Shown in pieces: positions 17,090 to 24,604 of a stretch of DNA of 64,000 nt (positions are counted from its first letter, which is position 1; each line of letters opens with the position of its first letter). Source of the DNA: Streptomyces sp. ISL-94 (lineage in GTDB: Bacteria; Actinomycetota; Actinomycetes; Streptomycetales; Streptomycetaceae); NCBI RefSeq assembly GCF_018614075.1, contig NZ_JAGGOZ010000027.1, forward strand, positions 62,001 through 126,000, written 5' to 3'. The notes below the pieces were generated by a model. It was given only the letters and a program-made list of their open reading frames with translations, was not told the DNA's origin and searched no databases. A program made the translations under genes and the position numbers.

Positions 17090-17165
17090 GCCCCTCGTCG
17101 TGTCGTCGAGCCCCTCCCCCGGCTACCCCAGGGGCCCCCAGGCCGGCGGGCCTTGGCGACGCTCG

Positions 17166-17306
17166 CTAGGCGAGCATGTCCCGGCGCCTCAGGGCCGCCA
17201 GGCCGGTTGCCGTGAAGGCCGCCGCCAGGGCGGCCAGGGTCAGCAGCGGGGCCCACGCCAGGGAGTCCGCGCCCGGGAGCTTGGGCAGGTGGGCGAAGGG
17301 CGAGAG
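17166..17306 (-). pseudogene. 3' fragment of an ABC-2 type exporter permease gene
   Basis: On the minus strand the sequence encodes [18 protein letters not shown], then a hydrophobic helix, ending [11 protein letters not shown] and a TAG stop at 17168-17166. That is the standard C terminus of large antibiotic-exporter ABC permeases (SPF.H.PKLPG, then a last helix and ...FRRRDM..). Nothing upstream of the Leu-Ser-Pro-Phe codons matches; the sequence switches abruptly at about 17306 into the tail of another gene. Confidence 0.65.
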
Positions 17307-17308
17307 AG

Positions 17309-17560
17309 CAGCTCCTGGGCTCGCGGCGGGACCGCTACGTGCTGCACAACGAGCTCTGGTACGAGACCTTCACGCGGCGGGACCAGGTGCTGACCCAGTG
17401 GGAGAAGACGCTGCGGGAGGGGGCAGCCGGTCTGGGGGCGCATTCGCCGGCCTGGGCGCGGGTCGCGGAGACGGCGGCGTTCTTCGAGTTCATGCAGAGC
17501 GAGATGCTGGGGCTGATGGAGCGGTGGCGGGTCCATCGGTCGACGCTGGGCCTCGATTGA
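17309..17560 (+). pseudogene. 3' fragment of a GbsR/MarR-family regulator gene
   Basis: The frame ending at 17560 reads [20 protein letters not shown], then WEKTLREGAAGLG and ETAAFFEFMQSEMLGLMER. This matches the C-terminal helical half of GbsR/MarR-type regulators that are usually divergent from ABC drug exporters. The winged-helix N-terminal half is absent and no ribosome site precedes it. Its start coincides with the end of the permease fragment on the other strand. Confidence 0.6.
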
Positions 17561-17569
17561 CGGGCTCAG

Positions 17570-17735
17570 GCCGCCCGCCGCCCGCCGCCCGCCGCCCGCG
17601 GGGCTCCGCCCCGGACCCCGCGCCTCAAAGGCCGGCGAGGCGGGAGTTACCCCGGCCCAGTACCCGGTGCGGCACAAGACCGGCCTCCGCCCCGCGCCCC
17701 GCGCCTCAGACGCCGGCGGGGCCGAGGTTGCCCCT
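17570..17735. repeat. GCCC/CCGCC simple repeat and two inverted copies of the dispersed repeat
   Basis: 17573-17600 is a run of GCCCGCC units. 17600-17645 reads GGGGCTCCGCCCCGGACCCC then GCGCCTCAAAGGCCGGCGAG, the dispersed repeat on the minus strand. A second copy lies at 17692-17735 (CGCGCCTCAGACGCCGGCGG). They fill the space between the GbsR remnant and the diacylglycerol-kinase-like gene. Confidence 0.75.
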
Positions 17736-17763
17736 GAGTGCGCCGGTGCGGGTACATGACCTG

Positions 17764-18615
17764 TCAGGTATCGATGGGGCCTGGTTGGTGGGGCAGGGCC
17801 AGGCTCCAGGCCGAGGGGTGGAGGGTCCAGGTGCGGCGGCGGACCGGGCCGGCCATGGCCGCGTCGGCGCGGTAGCGGAAGTCCGTGCCCGAGACCGTGA
17901 CCGTTTTGGCCCGGATCCGGACCGCGCCGTCACCCGTGCGGACCATCACCTCCGCCAGGCCCCCGTCCTCGTGCGTGGTCACCGCCACGTCCTGGACCGG
18001 CCGGTCCACGTCCGCCAGCAGTTCCCCGTCCGCCTCCACCCGCAGCCGGTGCCCGGTGGCGGCAGCCGAGGGCGTCGGGCGGACCAGAGTGCGGACCAGG
18101 GAGCGGTACGCGCTCCACACCGACGGCCCGGCCGGCCGGGAAGGCGCCCGCACCGGGGCGATGCGCAGCGCGCCCAGGACCACCCCGTCACTGTCGTCCA
18201 CCAGCAGGTCGCACAGCCGTACGCCGCCGTCCAGGACCGCCCGTGCCGCCGTGACCGCGGAGAGTGGGACCCCCAGCGACCGCGCCAGCCCCAGGGACCC
18301 CGCGGGCCCCACCGGCACCAGGGCCAGCGTGGCCTCCGCCAGCCTCCGCTCCCGGTGCAGGAGCCCCACGGTCCGCACCAGGGCCCGGTCGTCGCCCACG
18401 ATCACCGGCCGCCGATGACCCCGGCGGGCAAGAGCCCGCGCAAATTCCTCCTGCGAATCCGGGAGGCAGATTTTCGCCGCAGCTCCGGCTGACAACACAT
18501 CCTTCGCGATTCGCACGGACTCGCCGTCAAGACGGCGGGCGACCGGGTCGACGAGCACGAGCAGGCCGCCTACCGGCGCGCCCGCATGGCTCATGGTGGG
18601 CTCTGGAGCCGACAC
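17764..18615 (-). CDS. Diacylglycerol/lipid kinase-family protein
   Basis: A 283-residue protein resembling the DAGK catalytic family: an N-terminal nucleotide-binding-like half (GGLLVLVDPVARRLDG, then RPVIVGDDRALVRTVGLLHR) and a C-terminal beta-rich half (VTTHEDGGLAEVMVRTGDG). The canonical GGDGT loop is replaced by VGDDRAL and the motif around GPAGSLGLARSLGVP corresponds to the family's G-T-x-N-D-x-A-R-x-L-G-I; several catalytic residues are therefore altered and it may be inactive or act on another lipid. GTG at 18615 has GAGGAAGG upstream. Divergent from purA, a common arrangement in Streptomyces. Confidence 0.7.
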   Translation of the reverse strand: MSAPEPTMSHAGAPVGGLLVLVDPVARRLDGESVRIAKDVLSAGAAAKICLPDSQEEFARALARRGHRRPVIVGDDRALVRTVGLLHRERRLAEATLALVPVGPAGSLGLARSLGVPLSAVTAARAVLDGGVRLCDLLVDDSDGVVLGALRIAPVRAPSRPAGPSVWSAYRSLVRTLVRPTPSAAATGHRLRVEADGELLADVDRPVQDVAVTTHEDGGLAEVMVRTGDGAVRIRAKTVTVSGTDFRYRADAAMAGPVRRRTWTLHPSAWSLALPHQPGPIDT

Positions 18616-18649
18616 CTCGGTCCTTCCTCGGGTAGCATCTTTGTGCAAG

Positions 18650-18677
18650 AGGCCCTTGCGCTATTGCGCCAGGGCCT
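18650..18677. promoter_or_regulatory. Inverted repeat in the purA leader
   Basis: AGGCCCTTGCGC (18650-18661), loop TATT, GCGCCAGGGCCT (18666-18677): 11 of 12 positions pair. It lies about 100 bp before the purA start in the region divergent from the lipid-kinase-like gene. No T-run follows, so it is more likely an operator or leader hairpin than a terminator. Confidence 0.45.
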
Positions 18678-18778
18678 TCGTCTATTCCGGGGTACCGGTC
18701 CGACGGCTCAGCCTGCGGTGTACATCGTCGTACGCCCCCTGACCTTGGACATGCCCCATCCGGAAGAGGTGTACGCCT

Positions 18779-20062
18779 GTGCCCGCTCTTGTGCTGCTCG
18801 GAGCTCAGTGGGGTGACGAGGGCAAGGGAAAGGCCACCGACCTGCTCGGTGGATCCGTTGACTATGTAGTGCGCTATCAGGGTGGCAACAACGCCGGCCA
18901 CACGGTTGTCGTAGGCGACCAGAAGTACGCGCTGCACCTTCTCCCTTCCGGCATCCTCTCCCCCGGATGCACCCCGGTCATCGGCAACGGTGTCGTCGTA
19001 GACCCGGCCGTCCTGCTCTCCGAGCTGCGCGGCCTCAACGAGCGCGGAATCGACACCTCCAAGCTGCTCATCAGCGGTAACGCGCACCTGATCACGCCGT
19101 ACAACGTCACCCTCGACAAGGTCGGCGAGCGCTTCCTCGGCAAGCGCAAGATCGGTACGACCGGCCGCGGCATCGGCCCGACGTACGCGGACAAGATCAA
19201 CCGCATCGGCATCCGCGTCCAGGACCTCTACGACGAGTCGATCCTCACGCAGAAGGTCGAGGCGGCACTGGAGGGCAAGAACCAGCTCCTCGCGAAGCTC
19301 TACAACCGCCGCGCGATCGACGCCGCCGCGATCGTGGAGGAGATGCTCCAGTACGCGGACCAGATCAAGGGCTACGTCGCCGACACCACCCTGATCCTCA
19401 ACAACGCGCTGGACGAGGACAAGGTCGTGCTCTTCGAGGGCGGCCAGGGCACCCTGCTCGACGTCGACCACGGCACGTACCCCTTCGTGACGTCGTCGAA
19501 CCCGACCGCGGGCGGCGCCTGCACCGGTACCGGTGTCGGCCCCACGAAGATCAGCCGCGTCATCGGCATCCTGAAGGCGTACACGACCCGCGTCGGCGCC
19601 GGCCCGTTCCCGACCGAGCTGTTCGACCAGGACGGCGAGGACCTGCGCCGCATCGGTGGCGAGCGCGGTGTGACCACCGGCCGTGACCGCCGCTGCGGCT
19701 GGTTCGACGCGCCGATCGCGCGTTACGCCACCCGCGTGAACGGTCTGACGGACTTCTTCCTCACCAAGCTGGACGTGCTGACCGGCTGGGAGCAGATCCC
19801 GGTCTGCGTCGCGTACGAGATCGACGGCAAGCGCGTCGAGGAGCTCCCGTACTCGCAGTCGGACTTCCACCACGCGAAGCCGATCTACGAATACCTCCCC
19901 GGCTGGTCCGAGGACATCACCAAGGCCAAGACCTTCGAGGACCTCCCGGCGAACGCCCAGGCGTACGTCAAGGCCCTGGAGGAGATGTCGGGCGCCCCGA
20001 TCTCCGCGATCGGCGTCGGCCCGGGCCGCACCGAGACGATCGAGATCAACTCGTTCCTCTAG
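18779..20062 (+). CDS. purA: Adenylosuccinate synthetase
   Basis: The 427-residue enzyme joins IMP and aspartate using GTP, the first committed step to AMP. It is full length with the GTP-binding loop [17 protein letters not shown] at the N terminus (catalytic Asp and His in [12 protein letters not shown]), [18 protein letters not shown], the IMP-binding loop [15 protein letters not shown] region, and the C-terminal base-recognition part ([18 protein letters not shown]). The start is GTG at 18779, preceded by GGAAGAGG. It is monocistronic by layout and ends in a strong hairpin at 20082. Cytoplasmic, essential housekeeping gene. Confidence 0.98.
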   Translation: MPALVLLGAQWGDEGKGKATDLLGGSVDYVVRYQGGNNAGHTVVVGDQKYALHLLPSGILSPGCTPVIGNGVVVDPAVLLSELRGLNERGIDTSKLLISGNAHLITPYNVTLDKVGERFLGKRKIGTTGRGIGPTYADKINRIGIRVQDLYDESILTQKVEAALEGKNQLLAKLYNRRAIDAAAIVEEMLQYADQIKGYVADTTLILNNALDEDKVVLFEGGQGTLLDVDHGTYPFVTSSNPTAGGACTGTGVGPTKISRVIGILKAYTTRVGAGPFPTELFDQDGEDLRRIGGERGVTTGRDRRCGWFDAPIARYATRVNGLTDFFLTKLDVLTGWEQIPVCVAYEIDGKRVEELPYSQSDFHHAKPIYEYLPGWSEDITKAKTFEDLPANAQAYVKALEEMSGAPISAIGVGPGRTETIEINSFL

Positions 20063-20081
20063 GCGGTACCGGTAGGAACCC

Positions 20082-20120
20082 CGAAGGGGCGGTGTGCGCG
20101 TGGCGCGCACCGCCCCTTCG
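20082..20120 (+). terminator. Hairpin downstream of purA
   Basis: CGAAGGGGCGGTGTGCGC (20082-20099), loop GTG, GCGCGCACCGCCCCTTCG (20103-20120): an 18-base stem with one mismatch, 19 bp after the purA stop. No U-tract follows, as usual for streptomycete terminators. It may also serve the converging VapC-like gene. Confidence 0.85.
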
Positions 20121-20151
20121 CCGTGTCCCGGGCCGGTTCGTCCCGTAGACC

Positions 20152-20553
20152 TCAGAGCGCGATGATCCGGACCCGGTCCCCGCACAGTGCCGTCATGTCC
20201 TCGACGTCGGAGGTCAACATGATCACCGGCCCGGGCTGGCGCAGCGCCATCTCGGCCACGGTCGCGTCGATCGCGTATTTGTGACCGTGTAGCCCCACTG
20301 CCTTGAGCAGGCGCGACGCCGCCTTCGCCGCCGCCTCAGTGACCGGCTCCACCTTGCATCGCGACAGGGCCCAGTCCAGTTTTGCCGGATTCAAGCGCGA
20401 GTGACTCACCTCCACGATCGTGTTGGCGCACACTACAAAATCCGCTCCCATCGAGTGATACAGCGCGAATCGCGAGGCCACCTTGCGATCCTGCTCGATC
20501 CAAGCGGAGAGCCCTTGAGAGTCGAGCACAACAGTCTCGACCGGCTGGCTCAC
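20152..20553 (-). CDS. PIN-domain toxin, VapC-like
   Basis: A 133-residue PIN-domain protein, the Mg-dependent ribonuclease fold of VapC toxins. The acidic residues are in place: Asp in VVLDSQGLSAW, Glu in NTIVEVSHSR, Asp in KYAIDATVAE and Asp in MLTSDVEDM. The start GTG overlaps the antitoxin stop by four bases (GTGA). Length is typical. RNA target unknown. Confidence 0.88.
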   Translation of the reverse strand: MSQPVETVVLDSQGLSAWIEQDRKVASRFALYHSMGADFVVCANTIVEVSHSRLNPAKLDWALSRCKVEPVTEAAAKAASRLLKAVGLHGHKYAIDATVAEMALRQPGPVIMLTSDVEDMTALCGDRVRIIAL

Positions 20554-20798
20554 GCGGCGCTCGCCGTCTCACCGGCTTCAGGCATGGCGGAGAGCTCGGC
20601 TCTCGCTGCGGCCAGCTCTTCCTCCGTGAACGCGCCGTGCTCCTCCTGGTAAAGGCGAAGGTCTTCGCTCAGCAACCGGTGCCGGATCTGGCGGGCGACG
20701 GCCTCGGCCACGTACCCGGAGATGTTGTCCGTCATCTTCCGGAGCTCCTCCACCTGCTCGGTGGGCAGCGTCACGGTGATACGTGTAGTCCCTGACAT
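20550..20798 (-). CDS. Ribbon-helix-helix antitoxin partner of the PIN toxin
   Basis: An 82-residue protein with an N-terminal strand-helix-helix (TTRITVTLPTEQVEELRKM, then NISGYVAEAVARQIRHRLL) typical of CopG/RHH antitoxins, followed by an acidic helix (EDLRLYQEEHGAFTEEELAA) that would wrap the toxin. It is the first gene of the pair and overlaps the toxin start by 4 bp, the standard antitoxin-toxin order allowing autorepression. Confidence 0.85.
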   Translation of the reverse strand: MSGTTRITVTLPTEQVEELRKMTDNISGYVAEAVARQIRHRLLSEDLRLYQEEHGAFTEEELAAARAELSAMPEAGETASAA

Positions 20799-20852
20799 GA
20801 TGCGAGCATACTTCGATATGCGGAGCTAGGGGGCGGCTTTCCTCGGATTGCC

Positions 20853-21112
20853 AGTGCTGTGGCCGCATAGGTTCGCCGTGTTGGTTGGTCATGGCAGACC
20901 GAGTCCTACCGGCTGCTGCCCCAACCACACCGTGCAGACCCGGGCCCTGCACGCCTGCCTGCGCTGGCGCAACAACAACGTCCGCCACCGCGGGGTCCTG
21001 GCCGCCGAACGCGAGGAACGCGCCCGCATCCGCAGCAGCGAGAAGGGCATCCGCTGAGGCGGACGCCCCAAAACGCGGCCTGAACGACCCGGCGAACCTA
21101 CGCGGTCACAGC
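20853..21112. mobile_element. Insertion sequence remnant, about 260 bp, with both terminal inverted repeats
   Basis: Left end AGTGCTGTGGCCGCATAGGT plus TCGCCG (20853-20878) and right end CGGCGAACCTACGCGGTCAC plus AGC (21090-21112) are inverted repeats of each other with two mismatches over about 23 bases. Between them lies only the tail of a transposase gene. The right end overlaps the stop codon of the Ser/Thr kinase gene. The same terminal sequence recurs at 22399-22464, so one IS family has visited twice. Confidence 0.75.
20923..21057 (+). pseudogene. Transposase C-terminal remnant
   Basis: The frame reads NHTVQTRALHACLRWRNNNV, then VLAAEREERARIRSSEKGIR and stops at TGA (21055-21057). In-frame readthrough continues GGRPKTRPE, consistent with an ancestral Ile-Arg-Trp-Gly-Gly-Arg-Pro whose Trp codon became TGA. 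It is the final helical tail of a DDE-type transposase; I do not assign the IS family. It sits 33 bp inside the right terminal repeat and is not functional. Confidence 0.5.
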
Positions 21113-22320
21113 CCGGCTGGAGCTGCTAGCGCAACCACAATGACCGTCAGGAAGAAAAGCACCACTCCTCCGTGAATGACCATTCCGACAGCCGTCTGGA
21201 TCTTGAAGGCCCTGCTCAGTGGCCCGCGACGCCGGCCAGCGGCCCAGCACGTCAACCACAGTCCCGGCACCCCGACGACGAAGGACCCGAAGCCCCCGAG
21301 CACCGCCAGCCAGCCCACATCCGTCTGCGCCCCCAGCAGCCATGCGAGCAGGCCGAGCGCCTGGGCGAGGAGTAGCCGGCGGGCGCGGGACAGCGGACCG
21401 CGGGGGACTACGGCCCGCGGGGGCCGAGGCGGTCGCGGGGGCACGAAGGCGGGCTGTTGCGCCAGTGCCGTCGGGGCGGGTTCTTGCAACGCCGCGCGCA
21501 TCGATTCCGCGTCCGGGTAGCGCAGGGCGGGGTCCTTCGCCAGGGCGCGGGCCAATACGGCCTCCACCGCTGGGCCTGCCGCGATGCCCAGGGAGGCAAG
21601 GGTGGGCGGCGGAGCGGTGAGGTGCAGGTAGCCGATCGCATAGCGGGAGTCCGCCTCGAAGGGGAGCCGCCCGGCGAGCATCTGGAACAGCATCACACCG
21701 ACCGAGTAGAGATCGGAGCGGCCGTCGATGTCGGAACGGCCCAGCACCTGCTCGGGTGACATGAAGTGCGGGGTGCCGATCAGCCGGCCGGTTCGCGTGA
21801 GGGCCGTCCCGGTCCCCTCGGCGGCCCGCGCGATGCCGAAGTCCGCCACCTTCGCCGTCCCGTCCGCCGCCAGCAGCACGTTCCCCGGCTTGATGTCGCG
21901 GTGGACCAACTTGTGCGCGTGGGCCACAGCGAGCCCGGCCAGCACGTGCGAGGCGAGATCGAGAGCCTGCGCCACCGGCAGGGCGCGCCGTGCGCGCAGC
22001 AGATCGGCGAGGCTGGGGCCGTCGACGAGTTCCATCACGATGTACGGGACGGGCTCGTCCCCCATGTCGTGGACCGCCACCACATGCGGATGGCTGATGG
22101 CGGCCATGGCCTGCGCCTCACGCCGGAACCGGGCCGGATACCCGTCGTCGAAAGACAGGCCGGTCCGCATCGCCTTGAGCGCCACCATCCGGGCCAACTT
22201 CGTGTCGTAGGCCCGGAAGACCACAGCCATGCCGCCGCTGCCGAGCTTCGCATCGATCCGGTAGCGGCCACCGGCCAGCGTCGCTCCGGGTCCTAATGTG
22301 TCCCCCACAGGCCCGATCAT
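21106..22320 (-). CDS. Membrane-anchored serine/threonine protein kinase
   Basis: A 404-residue PknB-type kinase. Kinase domain about 15-275: glycine loop GSGGMAVVF, catalytic Lys in MVALKAMR, HRDIKPGNVLL, DFGIAR, GTPHFMSPEQV. A Pro-rich linker (VPPRPPRPPRAVVPRG) leads to a C-terminal membrane region with about three hydrophobic segments (LLLAQALGLLAWLLG; VGWLAVLGGFGSFVVGVPGLW; MVIHGGVVLFFLTVIVVAL). No PASTA repeats. Start ATG at 22320 (another Met at 22332). The last residues and the TGA stop fall in the inverted repeat of the IS remnant, so the original C terminus may have been longer. Confidence 0.9.
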   Translation of the reverse strand: MIGPVGDTLGPGATLAGGRYRIDAKLGSGGMAVVFRAYDTKLARMVALKAMRTGLSFDDGYPARFRREAQAMAAISHPHVVAVHDMGDEPVPYIVMELVDGPSLADLLRARRALPVAQALDLASHVLAGLAVAHAHKLVHRDIKPGNVLLAADGTAKVADFGIARAAEGTGTALTRTGRLIGTPHFMSPEQVLGRSDIDGRSDLYSVGVMLFQMLAGRLPFEADSRYAIGYLHLTAPPPTLASLGIAAGPAVEAVLARALAKDPALRYPDAESMRAALQEPAPTALAQQPAFVPPRPPRPPRAVVPRGPLSRARRLLLAQALGLLAWLLGAQTDVGWLAVLGGFGSFVVGVPGLWLTCWAAGRRRGPLSRAFKIQTAVGMVIHGGVVLFFLTVIVVALAAPAGL

Positions 22321-22398
22321 GGCACAAGCCACCTACGTGCAGGCGAAGTCGGCCAATTGTCCCGGCGGAGCCCGTTGATGCGAGGGGGGAAGCAGCCC

Positions 22399-22464
22399 AG
22401 TGTTGTGACCGCATCGATGCGCGCTCCAACCGCCAACCCGGCGAACCTATGCGGTCACAGCACT
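22399..22464. mobile_element. 66-bp miniature remnant of the same insertion sequence
   Basis: AGTGTTGTGACCGCAT (22399-22414) and ATGCGGTCACAGCACT (22449-22464) are inverted repeats matching at 15 of 16 positions. The right part extends as CGGCGAACCTATGCGGTCAC, identical in kind to the ends at 20853 and 21090. Only 34 bp remain between the ends. It lies 79 bp upstream of the kinase start. Confidence 0.7.
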
Positions 22465-22465
22465 A

Positions 22466-22503
22466 GGCCCCGGGCCCTGCGGGTGACGCAAGGGGCCGGG
22501 GCC
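22466..22503 (-). terminator. GC-rich hairpin after the secreted-peptide gene
   Basis: GGCCCCGGGCCCTGCG, a short loop (GGTGA), then CGCAAGGGGCCGGGGCC pair to form a long stem. It is placed 16 bp beyond the stop codon of the minus-strand secreted-peptide gene and fits its terminator. Confidence 0.7.
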
Positions 22504-22518
22504 GTCGGGGTGCGGGGG

Positions 22519-22791
22519 CTACTGGCCGTCTTCGAGTGCCTGTCGGGCGGCGTCGTGCAGGCTGTCCGTGAAGTCCGAGAGGTCCGACAGGGCGTTGGGG
22601 GACTCTTCGGCGCCCCAGGTCTCGTCATTGGAGAAGGGGAAAGTGCCGAGGGCGTCGACGCTCGAAAGGCCGGCGACGGTGTCGGTGATGCCGGAGGTGT
22701 CGTCCGCCTCGGCGGCGGTGGCCATGGGGGCGGCTGCGGAGACGGCGGCCAGGGCGAGGGCGCCGGCGGCCAGCATGCTCTTGATCTTCAT
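22519..22791 (-). CDS. Small secreted peptide
   Basis: A 90-residue protein with a clear Sec signal: MKIKSMLAAGALALAAVSAA, cleaved probably after ATAA (about residue 26). The mature 60-odd residues are acidic and Ser/Asp-rich (DALGTFPFSNDETWGAEESP) with no cysteine. It lacks a chaplin motif and I do not recognise a family. It is divergent from the carboxymuconolactone-decarboxylase-like gene and ends in a hairpin terminator. Confidence 0.7.
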   Translation of the reverse strand: MKIKSMLAAGALALAAVSAAAPMATAAEADDTSGITDTVAGLSSVDALGTFPFSNDETWGAEESPNALSDLSDFTDSLHDAARQALEDGQ

Positions 22792-22929
22792 GCCGTACTC
22801 AACGAAGGGCCCGGGCGGACGTCACCGAAAAAACCTTCCGGCAACCTGTCACATCTGTGTGCACCCATCCGTCAGTGCAGTGAAGGCCGACGCAGACGGC
22901 ACCGGCCACCACCCACGGAGACGACAACC

Positions 22930-23418
22930 ATGGAGATCAACACCGCCCCCCGGATGGCCGACCCCACCCAGTTCGTCCCCGAGATGGCCGACATCAGCGC
23001 CGCCCTCTTCCGGGCCACGGGCAACCGCTCGGTTCCGCGCGTCACGATGAGCCTCGTCCACCTGCGCGCCGGGCAGATCGTCGGCAACACGTACCTGACG
23101 ATCCTGAACACCAGCTTCCTCCGCAAGGCCGGAGAGTCCGAGGACCGCATCACGGCCGTCTCCTCCTGGCAGGACGCCCCGTACTTCACCCCGGCCGAGC
23201 GCGCCGCGCTGGCCCTGGTGGAGGCCACCCTCCAGCCGGCCCCGCACGGGCGTGAGCGCGTCACCGACGAGCTGTACGCGGAGGTGGCGAAGCACTACGA
23301 CGAGAAGGCCCTCGCCACACTGATCATCGCGATCGGCCAGATCAACTTCTTCATCGCCCTGGCCGTCATCGGCAAGCCGACCCCGGTCTTCTCACTGGCC
23401 GAGCAGCAGTGGGCCTGA
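22930..23418 (+). CDS. Carboxymuconolactone decarboxylase/AhpD-fold protein without the CxxC pair
   Basis: A 162-residue all-helical protein. The segment VTMSLVHLRAGQIVGNTYLT aligns with the AhpD/CMD core in which two cysteines and a His normally lie (..C..C...H); here the cysteines are absent. Later parts WQDAPYFTPAERAALALVEA and YDEKALATLIIAIGQINFFI match the family well. The loss of cysteines rules out an AhpD-type peroxidase reaction; a ligand-binding or other function is inferred. ATG at 22930 follows a purine-rich leader. Its 3' end overlaps the DUF397 gene on the opposite strand by 27 bp. Confidence 0.75.
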   Translation: MEINTAPRMADPTQFVPEMADISAALFRATGNRSVPRVTMSLVHLRAGQIVGNTYLTILNTSFLRKAGESEDRITAVSSWQDAPYFTPAERAALALVEATLQPAPHGRERVTDELYAEVAKHYDEKALATLIIAIGQINFFIALAVIGKPTPVFSLAEQQWA

Positions 23419-23649
23419 GACCGCCCAGCCGGCGAAGTCGGCCCAGGCCTTGCCGGCCAGGGTGAGGGTGGGGCCGGGGTTCTTGGAGTCCCGCACGTGC
23501 ATCGCGTGCGGGCACCCTGCCACCTCGACGCAGTCGCCACCGTTGGGGCTGCTGTAGCTCGACTTTTGCCAGTCATAGGCCACCTCGATGCAGGCGCCGC
23601 CACTGGAGTCGCTGTAGCTGGACTTGAACCACCGCAGGGTGCTGCTCAT
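23392..23649 (-). CDS. DUF397 protein with a doubled motif
   Basis: An 85-residue protein. The DUF397 signature W-F-K-S-S-Y-S occurs twice: LRWFKSSYSDSSGGACIEVA and DWQKSSYSSPNGGDCVEVA, followed by MHVRDSKNPGPTLTLAGKAW. DUF397 proteins accompany HTH-DUF5753 regulators in Streptomyces (the BldB/WhiJ-like pairs). Its start overlaps the stop of the regulator gene by ATGA. Confidence 0.88.
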   Translation of the reverse strand: MSSTLRWFKSSYSDSSGGACIEVAYDWQKSSYSSPNGGDCVEVAGCPHAMHVRDSKNPGPTLTLAGKAWADFAGWAVSGPLLLGQ

Positions 23650-24511
23650 TGCTGTTCTCCTGCCAACCGCTCGATAAGGCCCAGCGATTCACGTGGGCCC
23701 AAGGCCTGTGCGCGGATCTTCGCATACCGCTGGGAGTACAGACTTACCTTGGCCGGATTGCTGAGCAACAGGCTTTCGTCCTGCTGTTCCATGTAGACCC
23801 GCCGTTCATGCCGAGGGGTTTCGACGAGAGCCAAACCTCCGCTGGTACCCGCATGTTCGCCCGAGAACCCACAGTCGAGCGGGACCACCTGGACGGTGAC
23901 ATTGCGGCGCTGCGCAAGGGCGATCAGATGCCGGTACTGGGCACGCATGACGGCCCTGCTTCCGATGCCCCGGAGCAACGCCGCCTCATCCACGATGAAC
24001 TCGATGAGCGGCAAAGGGTCACGGTCGAAAAGCACCGTCCGAGCCATCCGGCCTTCGACCAGCTCCTCGATCCGCTGCTCCGAGAGGACCGGGTAGCCGC
24101 CCGCGAACAGAGCCCGGGCGTAGTCCTCGGTCTGGAAGATTCCGTAGATCACCCGCGTCTCGAACAGATACAGGCTCAGAGCTTCCTGTTCCAGCACGAA
24201 GAAGTCCTGGAAGTACTCCGGGAACGTGTCCAGCTGAACCAGCTCCCGTGCCACCTCAAAGAACCCGAGCCCGCCCCGATCACCGCCTCCAGCTTGACCA
24301 ACATCTCGTCGCTGGCCGGCTGCGCACAGGTCTCCAGCGCGCTGATGGCTGCCGCCGAGTAGCCCACCATCTCGCCCAGCTCCTTCTGGGTCAGCCGCTC
24401 CCGCTCTCTGAACGCCTTCGCCAGATGCGACACGAGGCGGGTTGCCCCACCCGCCGCTTCCTTGTTGGCCGACTTCGCCAAGTGATCACCCCTGGACTCA
24501 ACCGAACTCAA
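23646..24511 (-). pseudogene. HTH (XRE)-DUF5753 regulator gene with a -1 frameshift
   Basis: The 5' part encodes an XRE helix-turn-helix (KAFRERERLTQKELGEMVGY, SAAAISALETCAQPAS). The 3' part, in another frame, encodes the DUF5753 domain (EQEALSLYLFETRVIYGIFQ, LLRGIGSRAVMRAQYRHLIA). The frames meet at about 24258-24268: one extra T in the coding strand would give G-S-G-F-F-E-V-A-R-E-L, the expected join. It is therefore a one-base loss in a real gene, or a sequencing error. The first codon is uncertain: TTG at 24511 lies in a 10-bp repeat (ACCGAACTCA twice). WhiJ-like regulators of this type affect development. Confidence 0.75.
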
Positions 24512-24604
24512 CCGAACTCAACCAGCGCAGCCCGAATTCCTACCGTTTCGGCAGTCGAGCCCGCGCTCTGGAAAACGGTAGACCTGAGCCACCACCCTTG
24601 ACCC

